DNA from: Bacillota bacterium
GTDB taxonomy: Bacteria > Bacillota > Clostridia > Oscillospirales > Acutalibacteraceae
Direction of reading: 5' to 3'
Assembly: GCA_023460155.1 (NCBI GenBank)
Contig: JAEWRF010000208.1
Span: 1 to 16,050 of the forward strand
DNA length: 16,050 nt
Shown here one piece after another: positions 6,850 through 14,894 of the stretch. The notes under the pieces were generated by a model that saw only the letters and a list, made by a program, of their open reading frames with translations, made no database searches and had not been told where the DNA came from. How positions within the stretch are numbered: the stretch's first letter is position 1; each line of letters starts with the position of its first letter. Made by a program: the position numbers and the translations under genes.

Positions 6850-8838
6850 ATGCAGAAGACGGATCACATCAATGACGAAAACCTGCCTCTTTACCTGTTT
6901 CATCAGGGAACGAACTGTAAGGCATATGAATACATGGGTGTACATAAAACCGTTCGCGAAGGCCAGGAATGCATGGCCTGCCGCGTTTGGGCGCCCAACG
7001 CGAAAGCGGTGTCCGTCGTAGGCGATTTCAACGGGTGGGATACTGAAAAAAACCCGATGGAAAGCACGGGGGGAATCTGGGAATGTTTTCTTCCGTTTGC
7101 GCTCAGGCAGTTTGACAATTACAAATTCGCGGTGGAAACCCCGGAAGGGAAAACGGTCCTGAAGGGCGACCCGTATGCGTTTCACTGTGAGATGCGCCCC
7201 GGGAGCGCCTCCAAGTATTACGATCCCGACGGATATGACTGGAAGGACGACGCATGGCAGCGCCGGAAAGCGGACAAACCGCATTACAGCCAGCCGGTGA
7301 ACATTTATGAGATTCACCCGGGTTCCTGGCGCCGTTTTTCGGACGGGAACGTTTTTTCCTACGAAAAGCTGGCCGACGAACTGGTGCCCTATGTTAAGGA
7401 AATGGGCTACACGCATATCGAGCTGATGCCGGTGACGGAGTATCCGTTTGATGGCTCCTGGGGGTATCAGGTAACCGGGTATTTTGCCCCAACGTCGCGC
7501 TACGGCGACCCGAGGCAGTTGATGAGCTTTGTGGAAAAATGCCACGAAGCGGGCATCGGGGTCATTATGGACTGGGTTCCCGCACATTTCCCGAAGGATG
7601 AGTACGGCCTTGCGCGGTTCGACGGAACGCCCTGCTACGAATACGCCGACCCCCGCAAGGGGGAGCACAAGGACTGGGGCACGCTGGTGTTCGACTACGG
7701 CCGGAACGAGGTGGTCAGCTTCCTGATTTCCAGCGCGGTTTTCTGGCTGGAAAAATACCACATCGACGGGATCCGCGTGGACGCGGTCGCTTCCATGCTG
7801 TACCTGGATTACAGCCGGAAGGACGGGGAATGGCTGCCGAACCGGAACGGCGGCAAGGAAAACCTGGAGGCGGTGGCGTTTTTACAGCGCCTGAATGAAA
7901 GCGTGTTCCGCCTGTTCCCCGAGGTAATGATGATCGCGGAGGAATCCACCTCCTGGCCGATGGTTTCCAAGCCGACCTACTGCGGCGGTCTCGGCTTCAA
8001 CTACAAGTGGAACATGGGCTGGATGAACGACATGCTGCACTACCTGTCGCTGGAGCCGGAATACCGGAAATTCAACCATGATAATTTAACTTTTTCATTT
8101 TTTTACGCGTTTTCGGAAAACTACATCCTGCCGATTTCCCATGACGAGGTGGTTCACGGGAAATCCTCCCTGATGAATAAGCTGCCGGGAAGCTATGAGC
8201 AGAAATTCGAGGGCGTGCGCGCATTCCTCGGCTACATGATGGCTCACCCCGGGAAAAAGCTGATCTTTATGGGGACGGAGTTCGGCCAGTTCATCGAGTG
8301 GAATTATGAAAAGGAGCTCGACTGGTCGCTGCTGGATTACGAGCAGCACCGGAAGCAGAAGCAGTTTTTCCACGACATCAATCATTTTTATCTGGATTCC
8401 CCGCCTCTGTGGGAGGTGGACTTTTCCTGGGAAGGGTTTGCGTGGATTTCCAATGACGATTACACCCAAAGCGTCATCGCCTTCCGCAGGATCGACAAAT
8501 CCGGAAAAGATCTGATTGTGGTCTGTAACTTTTTGCCGGTCCGCAGGGATCAATACCGGATCGGCGTTCCCGAGGCCGGAATTTATGCCGAGGTTTTTTC
8601 CACCGACCGGGCGGAATACGGCGGCAGCGGCCTTTCCAACGGGGACAGCATCAAAACCGAAGTTTTGCCGATGCACGGGTGCGGGCAGTCGGTCAGCCTG
8701 ACGCTGCCGCCCCTTTCCACGATCTTTTTGAAGTGCAGAAGGCATAAGCCGAAACCGACCAAGGCTGGAACCGAGACCACCGCGCGGAAGCGGGAAACCG
8801 GGAAGAAAAACGCCCGGGCCAGGAAAGAGGGAGTATAA
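6850..8838 (+). CDS. glgB: 1,4-alpha-glucan branching enzyme
   Basis: GlgB cuts alpha-1,4 chains and re-attaches the piece through alpha-1,6 bonds, creating glycogen branches in the cytoplasm. The 662-residue protein has an N-terminal CBM48 domain (about 40-120: WAPNAKAVSVVGDFNGWD), a GH13 barrel and a C-terminal beta domain. The GH13 regions are all present: DWVPAHF at 241-247, GIRVDAV with the nucleophile Asp311, MIAEEST with the acid/base Glu364, and SHDEVVHGK with His431-Asp432. GSWGYQVTGYFAPTSRYG (about 202-219) is typical of branching enzymes rather than amylases. AGGGAG at 6836-6841 lies 8 nt before the ATG. An unusual basic tail of about 30 residues (from about 633, rich in Lys, Arg and Thr) follows the normal domain end. 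It is first in the operon, and its TAA abuts the glgC ATG with no gap. Confidence 0.98.
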   Translation: MQKTDHINDENLPLYLFHQGTNCKAYEYMGVHKTVREGQECMACRVWAPNAKAVSVVGDFNGWDTEKNPMESTGGIWECFLPFALRQFDNYKFAVETPEGKTVLKGDPYAFHCEMRPGSASKYYDPDGYDWKDDAWQRRKADKPHYSQPVNIYEIHPGSWRRFSDGNVFSYEKLADELVPYVKEMGYTHIELMPVTEYPFDGSWGYQVTGYFAPTSRYGDPRQLMSFVEKCHEAGIGVIMDWVPAHFPKDEYGLARFDGTPCYEYADPRKGEHKDWGTLVFDYGRNEVVSFLISSAVFWLEKYHIDGIRVDAVASMLYLDYSRKDGEWLPNRNGGKENLEAVAFLQRLNESVFRLFPEVMMIAEESTSWPMVSKPTYCGGLGFNYKWNMGWMNDMLHYLSLEPEYRKFNHDNLTFSFFYAFSENYILPISHDEVVHGKSSLMNKLPGSYEQKFEGVRAFLGYMMAHPGKKLIFMGTEFGQFIEWNYEKELDWSLLDYEQHRKQKQFFHDINHFYLDSPPLWEVDFSWEGFAWISNDDYTQSVIAFRRIDKSGKDLIVVCNFLPVRRDQYRIGVPEAGIYAEVFSTDRAEYGGSGLSNGDSIKTEVLPMHGCGQSVSLTLPPLSTIFLKCRRHKPKPTKAGTETTARKRETGKKNARARKEGV

Positions 8839-10074
8839 ATGTTGCCGAAACAGGAAGTTGTAGCAATGCTGTTGGCGGGCGGCCAGGGGAGCCGGCTGGG
8901 GGTTCTGACGAAGAATCTCGCGAAGCCTGCCGTCCCGTACGGCGGAAAGTACCGTATCATCGATTTTCCGCTGTCCAATTGTGTGAATTCCGGAATAGAA
9001 ACCGTCGGCGTGCTGACCCAGTATCAGCCGCTGGTGCTCAACGAGTACATCGGCAACGGCCAGCCGTGGGACCTCGACAGCATGAACGCCGGGGTGCGGG
9101 TTCTTCCGCCGTATCAGCGCAGCCGGAAGTCCGACTGGTACAAGGGCACCGCAAACGCGATTTATCAGAATATTCCGTTTATTGAGCGCTATAATCCCGA
9201 CTATGTCGTGGTGCTGTCCGGTGACCACATTTACAAGATGGATTATTCCAAAATGATCGCCTGGCACAAGGAAAAAGAGGCGGACTGCACGATCGCGGTG
9301 CTGGAGGTCCCGATGGAGGAGGCCTCCCGCTTCGGAATCATGAACACGAACACGGACGATTCCATCTACGAGTTCGATGAAAAGCCGAAAGTGCCGAAAA
9401 GCAATCTTGCATCGATGGGGATTTACGTTTTCACCTGGAGCAAACTGCGTAAATATCTGGAGGCCGACGAGGCAAACCCGAAGTCTTCAAACGATTTCGG
9501 CAAGGACGTTCTGCCCGCTATGCTGAATGCGGGGGAGCGCATGTTTGCCTATCATTTTGACGGATACTGGAAGGATGTCGGAACGGTTGACAGCCTCTGG
9601 GAATCCAATATGGATCTTTTAAACCCGAAGATTCCGCTCGACCTCAACGAGGAGAGCTGGAAGATTTATTCCCGCAACCCCGTTATGCCGCCGCATTACA
9701 TCGCCAAGGGGGCGAAGGTACAGAATTCGCTTGTGGCCGAAGGCTGCAACGTTTACGGCGAGATCGATTTCGCCGTGTTGTTTTCCGGCGTTTACATCGC
9801 GCCTGGCGCGGTGGTGCGCGATTCCATCATCATGCCGAACACGCGCATCGAGGAGAACGCGGTCGTGCAGTACGCGATCGTCTCCGAAAACTGCGTCATC
9901 GGACGGGACGCCGTGGTCGGCGCGCGGCCGGAGGACATCATGAACAAGGACGAGTGGGGCGTCTCCGTGGTGGGGGACGGCTGTGTGATCGCTCCCGGTT
10001 CGGTGGTACCGCCGAAGGCGATGATCGACGCGGAGAAACTTACGGAGGAGGCTGTGAAAAATGCGCGGAAATAA
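8839..10074 (+). CDS. glgC: Glucose-1-phosphate adenylyltransferase, catalytic subunit
   Basis: GlgC makes ADP-glucose from ATP and glucose-1-phosphate, the committed and normally allosterically controlled step of bacterial glycogen synthesis. Its 411 residues match the family. The nucleotidyltransferase motif LLAGGQGSRL is at 11-20, followed by KPAVPYGGKYRIIDFPLSN. WYKGTANAIYQN (about 100-111), SGDHIYKMDY with the metal-binding Asp129, and FDEKPK with the sugar-phosphate lysine at about 182 are all intact, so the enzyme should be active. The C-terminal third is a hexapeptide-repeat left-handed beta-helix (VYGEIDFAVLF, VVRDSIIMPN, CVIGRDAVVG). The ATG directly follows the glgB stop, and the purine run AGGAAAGAGGGAG at 8821-8833 is the ribosome binding site. 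Its 3' end overlaps glgD by 14 nt, tying the two subunits together in translation. Confidence 0.98.
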   Translation: MLPKQEVVAMLLAGGQGSRLGVLTKNLAKPAVPYGGKYRIIDFPLSNCVNSGIETVGVLTQYQPLVLNEYIGNGQPWDLDSMNAGVRVLPPYQRSRKSDWYKGTANAIYQNIPFIERYNPDYVVVLSGDHIYKMDYSKMIAWHKEKEADCTIAVLEVPMEEASRFGIMNTNTDDSIYEFDEKPKVPKSNLASMGIYVFTWSKLRKYLEADEANPKSSNDFGKDVLPAMLNAGERMFAYHFDGYWKDVGTVDSLWESNMDLLNPKIPLDLNEESWKIYSRNPVMPPHYIAKGAKVQNSLVAEGCNVYGEIDFAVLFSGVYIAPGAVVRDSIIMPNTRIEENAVVQYAIVSENCVIGRDAVVGARPEDIMNKDEWGVSVVGDGCVIAPGSVVPPKAMIDAEKLTEEAVKNARK

Positions 10075-11176
10075 TGTGCTGGGCCTGATTTTTTCCAATA
10101 TCCACGAAGAAAAGGTCCGCGAACTGACCGAACTGCGCACCATGGGCTCCGTTCCGTTCGGCGGGCGGTACCGCCTGATTGATTTTCCTCTTTCCAACAT
10201 GGTGAATTCCGGCATCAACAAGGTCGGCGTCATCACAAAGAGCAATTACCAGTCGCTGATGGACCATCTCGGCTCCGGCAAGGCGTGGGATCTTTCCCGC
10301 AAGCGCGAGGGGCTTTATATCCTGCCGCCGTTCGGCTCCGACTCGAACCTGACGAACAGCCGGGTGGAGTCGCTTTCCTCCGTTCACATGTTCCTGTCGA
10401 ACTCCAAGGAGGATTTCGTCCTGCTGACGGACAGCGACGTCGTCTGCAACATTGATTTCCGGGACGTGATCTCCTTCCATGTGAAGAACAACGCCGATAT
10501 CACGCAGGTGTACCGCTTCGGCAAGCTGCCGGAGAAAATCAGCGACCCGGCCGTGTTCACCATTGATCCGGACGGGCGCGTGCGGGATATGCTGATCAAT
10601 CCGAAGACCGAGGGCGAATGCAACTACGGCATGGGCATGATCCTGATCCGGCGCGAGCTGCTCATCAAGCTGGTGTCGGACTGCGTCAGCCGGAACCTTT
10701 ATAATTTCAAGCGCGACCTGCTGCAGCGGAATATCGCGGCCTTCCGCGTATTCGGCTATGAGTTCAGCGGCTTCGCGCAGCTGATCTGCTCCACCGGTTC
10801 CTATTTTGAGGCTAATATGGCTTTGATGCTGCCCACCGTGAGGACTCAGCTGTTCAATCCGGTGCGCCCCATTTACACGAAGGTACGCGACGATATGCCC
10901 GCGCGCTACGGGCTCGGCTCCTCCGTTTCCAATTCTCTGATCGCCGACGGCTGCGTGATCGAGGGAGAGGTGCGCAACAGCGTCCTGTTCCGCGGCGTGC
11001 ATGTAGGCAAGGGAACGGTTGTGGAAAACTGCGTCATCATGCAGGACAGCGTCATCCGGCCAAACTGCCGCCTGAATTACGTGATTATGGATAAGGATGT
11101 CACCATCAAAAACGACCGGTCCCTGTTCGGGTTCGAGTCGTATCCGGTCTTTATCAGCAAGGGCAGCGTGGTCTGA
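10061..11176 (+). CDS. glgD: GlgD, non-catalytic partner of the ADP-glucose pyrophosphorylase
   Basis: GlgD is a GlgC paralogue found in Firmicutes; known examples associate with GlgC and raise or modulate its activity rather than catalyse efficiently alone. The 371 residues align with GlgC (FGGRYRLIDFPLSNMVNSG at about 32-50) but the catalytic signatures are lost. The N-terminal GGQGSRL motif is replaced by LIFSNIHEEKV, the KP that follows it becomes MGSV, and GDHIYKMDY becomes DSDVVCNIDF. The C-terminal beta-helix is kept (VSNSLIADGCVIEGEV, VLFRGVHVGKG). The ATG lies inside the glgC end (14-nt overlap) with GGAGGAGG at 10044-10051, 9 nt upstream, so stoichiometric co-production is likely. 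A 78-nt gap with no clear terminator or promoter separates it from glgA. Confidence 0.95.
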   Translation: MRGNNVLGLIFSNIHEEKVRELTELRTMGSVPFGGRYRLIDFPLSNMVNSGINKVGVITKSNYQSLMDHLGSGKAWDLSRKREGLYILPPFGSDSNLTNSRVESLSSVHMFLSNSKEDFVLLTDSDVVCNIDFRDVISFHVKNNADITQVYRFGKLPEKISDPAVFTIDPDGRVRDMLINPKTEGECNYGMGMILIRRELLIKLVSDCVSRNLYNFKRDLLQRNIAAFRVFGYEFSGFAQLICSTGSYFEANMALMLPTVRTQLFNPVRPIYTKVRDDMPARYGLGSSVSNSLIADGCVIEGEVRNSVLFRGVHVGKGTVVENCVIMQDSVIRPNCRLNYVIMDKDVTIKNDRSLFGFESYPVFISKGSVV

Positions 11177-11254
11177 GAAAGCGCTGCCGTGTGCTCCGTT
11201 CGGCCGGGGGTTCAGATAATAGCAGGAACAGAGAAAACGTAAGGGGGTATTTTC

Positions 11255-12682
11255 ATGAAAGTTTTGTACTGTACGAGCGAGGCCACTCCGTTTGCAGCAA
11301 CGGGTGGGCTGGCCGAGGTCGCCGGTTCCCTTCCGCAGGCGCTTCGGCTTCGGCTGATCGGCTGCCGCGTCGTAATGCCGCTTTATGAGGACATTCCGCA
11401 GGAACTAAAGGATAACATGAAATTTGTTACCAGTCTTTCTGTTCCTGTCGCATGGCGCAGACAGTACTGCGGCGTGTTTGAAACGCGCGTCGGCGGCGTT
11501 ATTTTCTACCTGATCGACAACCAGTACTACTTTAAGCGCCACGGCCTGTACGGCCACTACGATGACGCCGAGCGCTTTGCGTTTCTTTCCCGCGCTGCGC
11601 TGGAAATGCTCCCCGCAATCGATTTCAAGCCGGACATTATTCACTGCAACGACTGGCAGACTTCCCTTGTGCCCGTGTATTACAGCATTTTCTATGCTTC
11701 AAATGAATGGTACAGCGGGATTAAAACGGTGCTGACGGTCCATAATATCCATTATCAGGGCAAATACGGGAAAGAACTCATCGAGGATGTTCTCGGCATC
11801 CCGAAAACCTCGATCTCCCTTCTGGAATACGGCGGCTGCGTCAACATCCTCAAGGGTGCAATTGAATGCGCCAACCGCGTCACAACGGTCAGCCCGACCT
11901 ACGCGGAGGAAATTCTGGATCCGTGGTACTCCTACGGGCTGGAGGGGATTCTCCGTGAGCGCCGCTGGAAGCTTTCCGGCATTCTGAACGGAATCGACAC
12001 GGGGGTTTACAATCCGGAGACCGACCCGGACCTTTACGCGAACTATTCCGCCGACGATCCCTCCGGCAAGGCGAAGAACAAGGCACAGCTGCAGGAGCGT
12101 CTGAATCTGGATCAGAACCCCGGCGTGCCGCTGATCGGCATGGTGACCCGCATGGTCTCCCAGAAGGGGCTTGACCTGGTGCGGGAGATGCTCGACCGTC
12201 TGATGCAGACAACAAACGCGCAGTTTGTTATTCTCGGCTCCGGGGACGCGGAGTACGAGCAGTTCTTCCAGGAGATGCAGGAGAAGTACCCGGGCAGAGT
12301 TTCTGCCTGCTTCGGTTTTCTCCCCGAGCTTTCCCGTAAAATCTATGCGGCGAGCGACATCTACCTGATGCCTTCGAAGAGCGAGCCGTGCGGGCTTTCG
12401 CAGATTATTGCGCTTCGCTACGGTTCCGTTCCGGTCGTGCGCGAAACCGGCGGCCTGAAGGATACCATCCGGGACAGCGGCGACGGAGAAGGCTACGGCT
12501 TCACATTTAAGACCTACAACAGCGGCGACATGCTCTACGCGGTGCAGCGCGCGCTGAAGGGATATGAGGATCCGGAAGGTTGGAGGGTTCTGGTTCAGCG
12601 CGCCATGCGGTGCGATTTCAGCTGGGGCCGTTCCGCCAACGAGTATATCAGGCTCTACCGTGAGCTGCTGAAGGAAGGCTGA
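11255..12682 (+). CDS. glgA: Glycogen synthase (ADP-glucose dependent, GT5)
   Basis: GlgA transfers glucose from ADP-glucose to the growing alpha-1,4 chain. Its 475 residues match the usual length. The two Rossmann-like domains are visible: HCNDWQTSLVP (130-140), LTVHNIHYQGKYG and VSPTYAEEI in the N-terminal half; GMVTRMVSQKGLDLV (Arg299 and Lys304 positions), SKSEPCGLSQI with Glu377, and ETGGLKDTI in the C-terminal half. Odd point: the KxGG motif near the N terminus, which normally supplies an ADP-glucose-binding lysine at position 15, reads ATGG here (FAATGGLAEVAG), so alanine replaces lysine. The downstream part of that motif is intact, so this is not a frameshift. RBS AAGGGGGT at 11241-11248 is 6 nt before the ATG. 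Last gene of the glg operon; a terminator follows 14 nt after the stop. Confidence 0.97.
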   Translation: MKVLYCTSEATPFAATGGLAEVAGSLPQALRLRLIGCRVVMPLYEDIPQELKDNMKFVTSLSVPVAWRRQYCGVFETRVGGVIFYLIDNQYYFKRHGLYGHYDDAERFAFLSRAALEMLPAIDFKPDIIHCNDWQTSLVPVYYSIFYASNEWYSGIKTVLTVHNIHYQGKYGKELIEDVLGIPKTSISLLEYGGCVNILKGAIECANRVTTVSPTYAEEILDPWYSYGLEGILRERRWKLSGILNGIDTGVYNPETDPDLYANYSADDPSGKAKNKAQLQERLNLDQNPGVPLIGMVTRMVSQKGLDLVREMLDRLMQTTNAQFVILGSGDAEYEQFFQEMQEKYPGRVSACFGFLPELSRKIYAASDIYLMPSKSEPCGLSQIIALRYGSVPVVRETGGLKDTIRDSGDGEGYGFTFKTYNSGDMLYAVQRALKGYEDPEGWRVLVQRAMRCDFSWGRSANEYIRLYRELLKEG

Positions 12683-12696
12683 CCGACGTTTGAAGG

Positions 12697-12734
12697 CCTG
12701 CCGCGGATCGCCTGCGGCAGGTTTTCGCTTTTTT
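12697..12734 (+). terminator. Terminator of the glg operon, abutting the nagZ ribosome binding site
   Basis: An 8-bp stem CCTGCCGC (12697-12704) with GCGGCAGG (12714-12721), 9-nt loop, is followed by TTTTCGCTTTTTT. The interrupted T-run suggests incomplete termination. It ends only 4 nt before the GGGAGG ribosome binding site of the next gene. Confidence 0.8.
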
Positions 12735-12750
12735 AAGCGGGAGGTTCCCT

Positions 12751-14019
12751 ATGGGAAAGAAATTTTTGGTTGGAGTTCTGGCTGTGGCCTTTGCGGCGGC
12801 CGCAGTGTACGGCGTGTATCGGGTGACGGACCGGATGCTGACCGTTTATTTTTCGTCCGAAGCGGCGCCGTCTTCGGTTTCCCGAAGCGGGATCACCTCA
12901 TCCTCCTCTTCCTCTGTGCCGTCGTCCTCCTCGGCTTCCTCCGGGAGTGTTTCGTCGGCGAATGCTTCTTCCGCGCTGCCCCCCGCCGTTCTTCCGGGAA
13001 TTTTCAGTGATTATGCCGATCAGGCACAGAGCCGTCTCTCCCAGATGACGCTGAAAGAGAAGGTTGGACAGGTGTTCCTTTTCACCTGCCCGTCCTCCGG
13101 CCAGATATCTACGATCGACACCTGCCAGCCCGCCGGATATTGCCTCCTTGCGAAGGATTTCCAGGATAAAACCGCTCAGGAGGTAAAGAAAACGCTCGCT
13201 TCCTACCAGAACTCCAGCAAGGTGCCGATGCTGCTTTGCTGTGACGAGGAAGGGGGCACGGTCGTACGGATCAGCCAGTTCCCGGCGCTGGCACCGCACA
13301 AGTTTGTCTCCCCGCAGGAAGTTTTTGCCTCCGGCGGCATGGCCGCTGTTACTGCGGACACCGTTAAAAAGGCGCAGCTTTTAAAATCGCTTGGCCTGAA
13401 CCTGAACCTTGCGCCGGACTGCGACGTTTCCACGAATCCGAATGATTTTATCAATGCGCGTTCCTTCGGCAAAAACGCCGTCCAGACCGCACAGTTTGTG
13501 GCTGCGTCGGTGGCGGCGTATCAGTCGCAGGGCCTTTCCTGCACGCTGAAGCATTTCCCCGGCTACGGGAACAACGCGGACACGCACACCGGCGTCGCGC
13601 GGGACGAGCGGAGTTACCAGTCCTTCCAGCAGTCGGATTTCCTGCCGTTTGAGGCGGGGATCAAGGCCGGGGCGCCCTGCGTGATGGTCTGCCACAATAT
13701 TGTAGAATGCATGGACGCGAAGCGCCCGGCTTCCCTTTCACCGCAGGTACACGACATTCTGCGCAACGCGCTTGGTTTTACGGGAGTGATTGTCACGGAC
13801 TCCCTTTCCATGCAGGCGGTAAAAGACTATGCAAACGGCCAGAACCCCTGCGTAGAGGCTTTCCTGGCCGGGAACGACCTGCTCCTGACCTCCGACAACG
13901 TCGAGGGCTTCAACGCCCTGTACGCCGCCGTACAGAAGGGAACGGTCAGCGAAAAGCGCCTGAACGCATCCGTCCTCCGCATCCTTGCATGGAAATATCA
14001 GGCCGGGATTCTTAAATGA
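12751..14019 (+). CDS. nagZ: Beta-N-acetylhexosaminidase, glycoside hydrolase family 3 (NagZ-like)
   Basis: Enzymes of this family remove terminal N-acetylglucosamine from peptidoglycan fragments during cell-wall recycling. The 422 residues begin with a hydrophobic segment (about 5-23) without a lipobox cysteine, so it is a membrane anchor or signal peptide. A low-complexity serine/alanine linker (about 39-75) follows, then the GH3 barrel. Visible motifs: DEEGGTVVR at 165-173, KHFPGYGNNADTHTG (267-281) with the Asp277-x-His279 dyad characteristic of NagZ-type GH3 enzymes, and VIVTDSLSMQAV with the nucleophile Asp350. There is no second GH3 domain, as in short NagZ forms. GGGAGG at 12739-12744 is 6 nt before ATG. 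The gene follows the glg terminator with no space for a promoter and its last 8 nt overlap the convergent traX end. The anchored location suggests action on extracellular wall fragments, an inference. Confidence 0.93.
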   Translation: MGKKFLVGVLAVAFAAAAVYGVYRVTDRMLTVYFSSEAAPSSVSRSGITSSSSSSVPSSSSASSGSVSSANASSALPPAVLPGIFSDYADQAQSRLSQMTLKEKVGQVFLFTCPSSGQISTIDTCQPAGYCLLAKDFQDKTAQEVKKTLASYQNSSKVPMLLCCDEEGGTVVRISQFPALAPHKFVSPQEVFASGGMAAVTADTVKKAQLLKSLGLNLNLAPDCDVSTNPNDFINARSFGKNAVQTAQFVAASVAAYQSQGLSCTLKHFPGYGNNADTHTGVARDERSYQSFQQSDFLPFEAGIKAGAPCVMVCHNIVECMDAKRPASLSPQVHDILRNALGFTGVIVTDSLSMQAVKDYANGQNPCVEAFLAGNDLLLTSDNVEGFNALYAAVQKGTVSEKRLNASVLRILAWKYQAGILK

Positions 14020-14776
14020 TCCACTGCCAGAGCTTTGGGTATTTAATCAGCGCTAAAATAAAAAGGTGCAGCGGGTAAAAAATGTAGAATGCCCATTTGG
14101 AGTACCGACCGCCGCCGCGTTTTTGGTTGTACAGGGAGAGAATCGGCAGACACAGCAGCACCGCGAGCTGGAACAGTTCCTGCCAGATGGGATAGCCGGC
14201 GCCGACATCCGAAAGCGTCATCAGCAGTACCATAATTGAAGCTGCGAAGGCGAAATTCAGCGCCTGCTTCCGGAAATTTCCGCGGTTGGTCCAGAAGATC
14301 AGGGTGAAGATCACGTCGAAGCACATCCAGTCCCCAAACATGGAGAGCAGGCAGAGCCCGATGATGGCAAGCGACCGCAGCGTGCCGTTTTCAATCCGCT
14401 CATAGGCGACGACGGCGAGCAGGCTTAAAAACAGCGTGAAAATCACGCTGAAGCCGCACGCTTTGATCTGAGGGGCGAGACTGCCCGTTTCAAAAAGCTG
14501 ATAGGGAATTTGAGCAATCACCGCGAAAACGCCGAGGCGAAGCAGGTATTTTTTCACGCTCCGGGTGTGCGCGTAGCCCTCCGCGATGAAATAGCACATG
14601 GTCGGCCCGGTGATGCGGCCGATGATGTGCATGATCTGCCCCAGGGCGGAGTAGGTGGGTACGAACCCCCACGCGATATGGTCGGTCAGCATCGCCGCGA
14701 TGGCGATCCATTTGATCGCATTGCCGCTCAGACCGCGGCGGGGGAGCGCCTTTTCGGATAAGATGGATGCGGTCAT
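14012..14776 (-). CDS. TraX-family integral membrane protein
   Basis: A 254-residue polytopic membrane protein with about seven hydrophobic segments, matching the TraX family pattern: NAIKWIAIAAMLTDHIAW (19-36) with a conserved Asp-His pair at 32-33, GRITGPTMCYFIAEGYAHTR (53-72), KKYLLRLGVFAVIAQIPY, and a C-terminal FYPLHL. TraX of the F plasmid is required for N-acetylation of pilin; chromosomal members in Firmicutes are usually orphans of unknown role, probably acyl transfer at the membrane. No pilin or conjugation gene is near, so a conjugative role is not supported. The start ATG has GGGAAAGG upstream with a long spacing of about 11 nt. The 3' end overlaps that of nagZ by 8 nt. Upstream lies the terminator of the XRE gene, with no space for an own promoter behind it. 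Confidence 0.88.
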   Translation of the reverse strand: MTASILSEKALPRRGLSGNAIKWIAIAAMLTDHIAWGFVPTYSALGQIMHIIGRITGPTMCYFIAEGYAHTRSVKKYLLRLGVFAVIAQIPYQLFETGSLAPQIKACGFSVIFTLFLSLLAVVAYERIENGTLRSLAIIGLCLLSMFGDWMCFDVIFTLIFWTNRGNFRKQALNFAFAASIMVLLMTLSDVGAGYPIWQELFQLAVLLCLPILSLYNQKRGGGRYSKWAFYIFYPLHLFILALIKYPKLWQWII

Positions 14777-14803
14777 CGGTTTTCACGCCTTTCCCGTTTC
14801 AAT

Positions 14804-14839
14804 AAAAAATCCGGAGCGCGGTTCTGCGCTTCGGATTTT
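14804..14839 (-). terminator. Terminator of the XRE gene (minus strand, possibly bidirectional)
   Basis: Read on the minus strand, AAAATCCG-A-AGCGC, a 6-nt loop, then GCGCT-C-CGGATTTT form a stem of 14 positions (14826-14839 with 14806-14819) with one G-U pair. The stem runs into TTTTTT and then ATT. Read on the plus strand the T-run is only four long, so the minus-strand direction is favoured. It separates the XRE gene from traX. Confidence 0.85.
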
Positions 14840-14865
14840 CCTGCACCTTTCGGACCGCGCCCGCG

Positions 14866-14894
14866 TTGGCAAAGCGCCGCGCCCGTGCTATAAT
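14866..14894 (+). promoter_or_regulatory. Near-consensus promoter pointing antisense into the XRE gene
   Basis: TTGGCA at 14866-14871 and a perfect TATAAT at 14889-14894 are 17 bp apart, with TGC before the -10 giving an extended -10 as well. Five of six -35 and six of six -10 bases match sigma-A consensus. The start site would be about 14901, a few bases inside the 3' end of the minus-strand XRE gene. No convincing plus-strand gene lies in the next 850 bp before the histidine phosphatase gene. Product would be an antisense RNA or a very long leader. Confidence 0.55.

Noticed and set aside
6709..7761. A 350-codon minus-strand frame over the glgB promoter and 5' half
   Set aside because: It is antisense to well-supported GH13 motifs and runs through the promoter; composition looks like a reverse-frame shadow. 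The same applies to the 390-codon frame at 8095-9267.
12690..13010. A 106-codon frame starting in the glg terminator
   Set aside because: It overlaps the terminator and the nagZ start in another frame; nagZ is supported by GH3 motifs over its full length.
14012..14776. The TraX homologue as evidence of an integrated conjugative element
   Set aside because: No relaxase, coupling protein, integrase, pilin or attachment repeat is nearby, and orphan chromosomal TraX proteins are common in Firmicutes.
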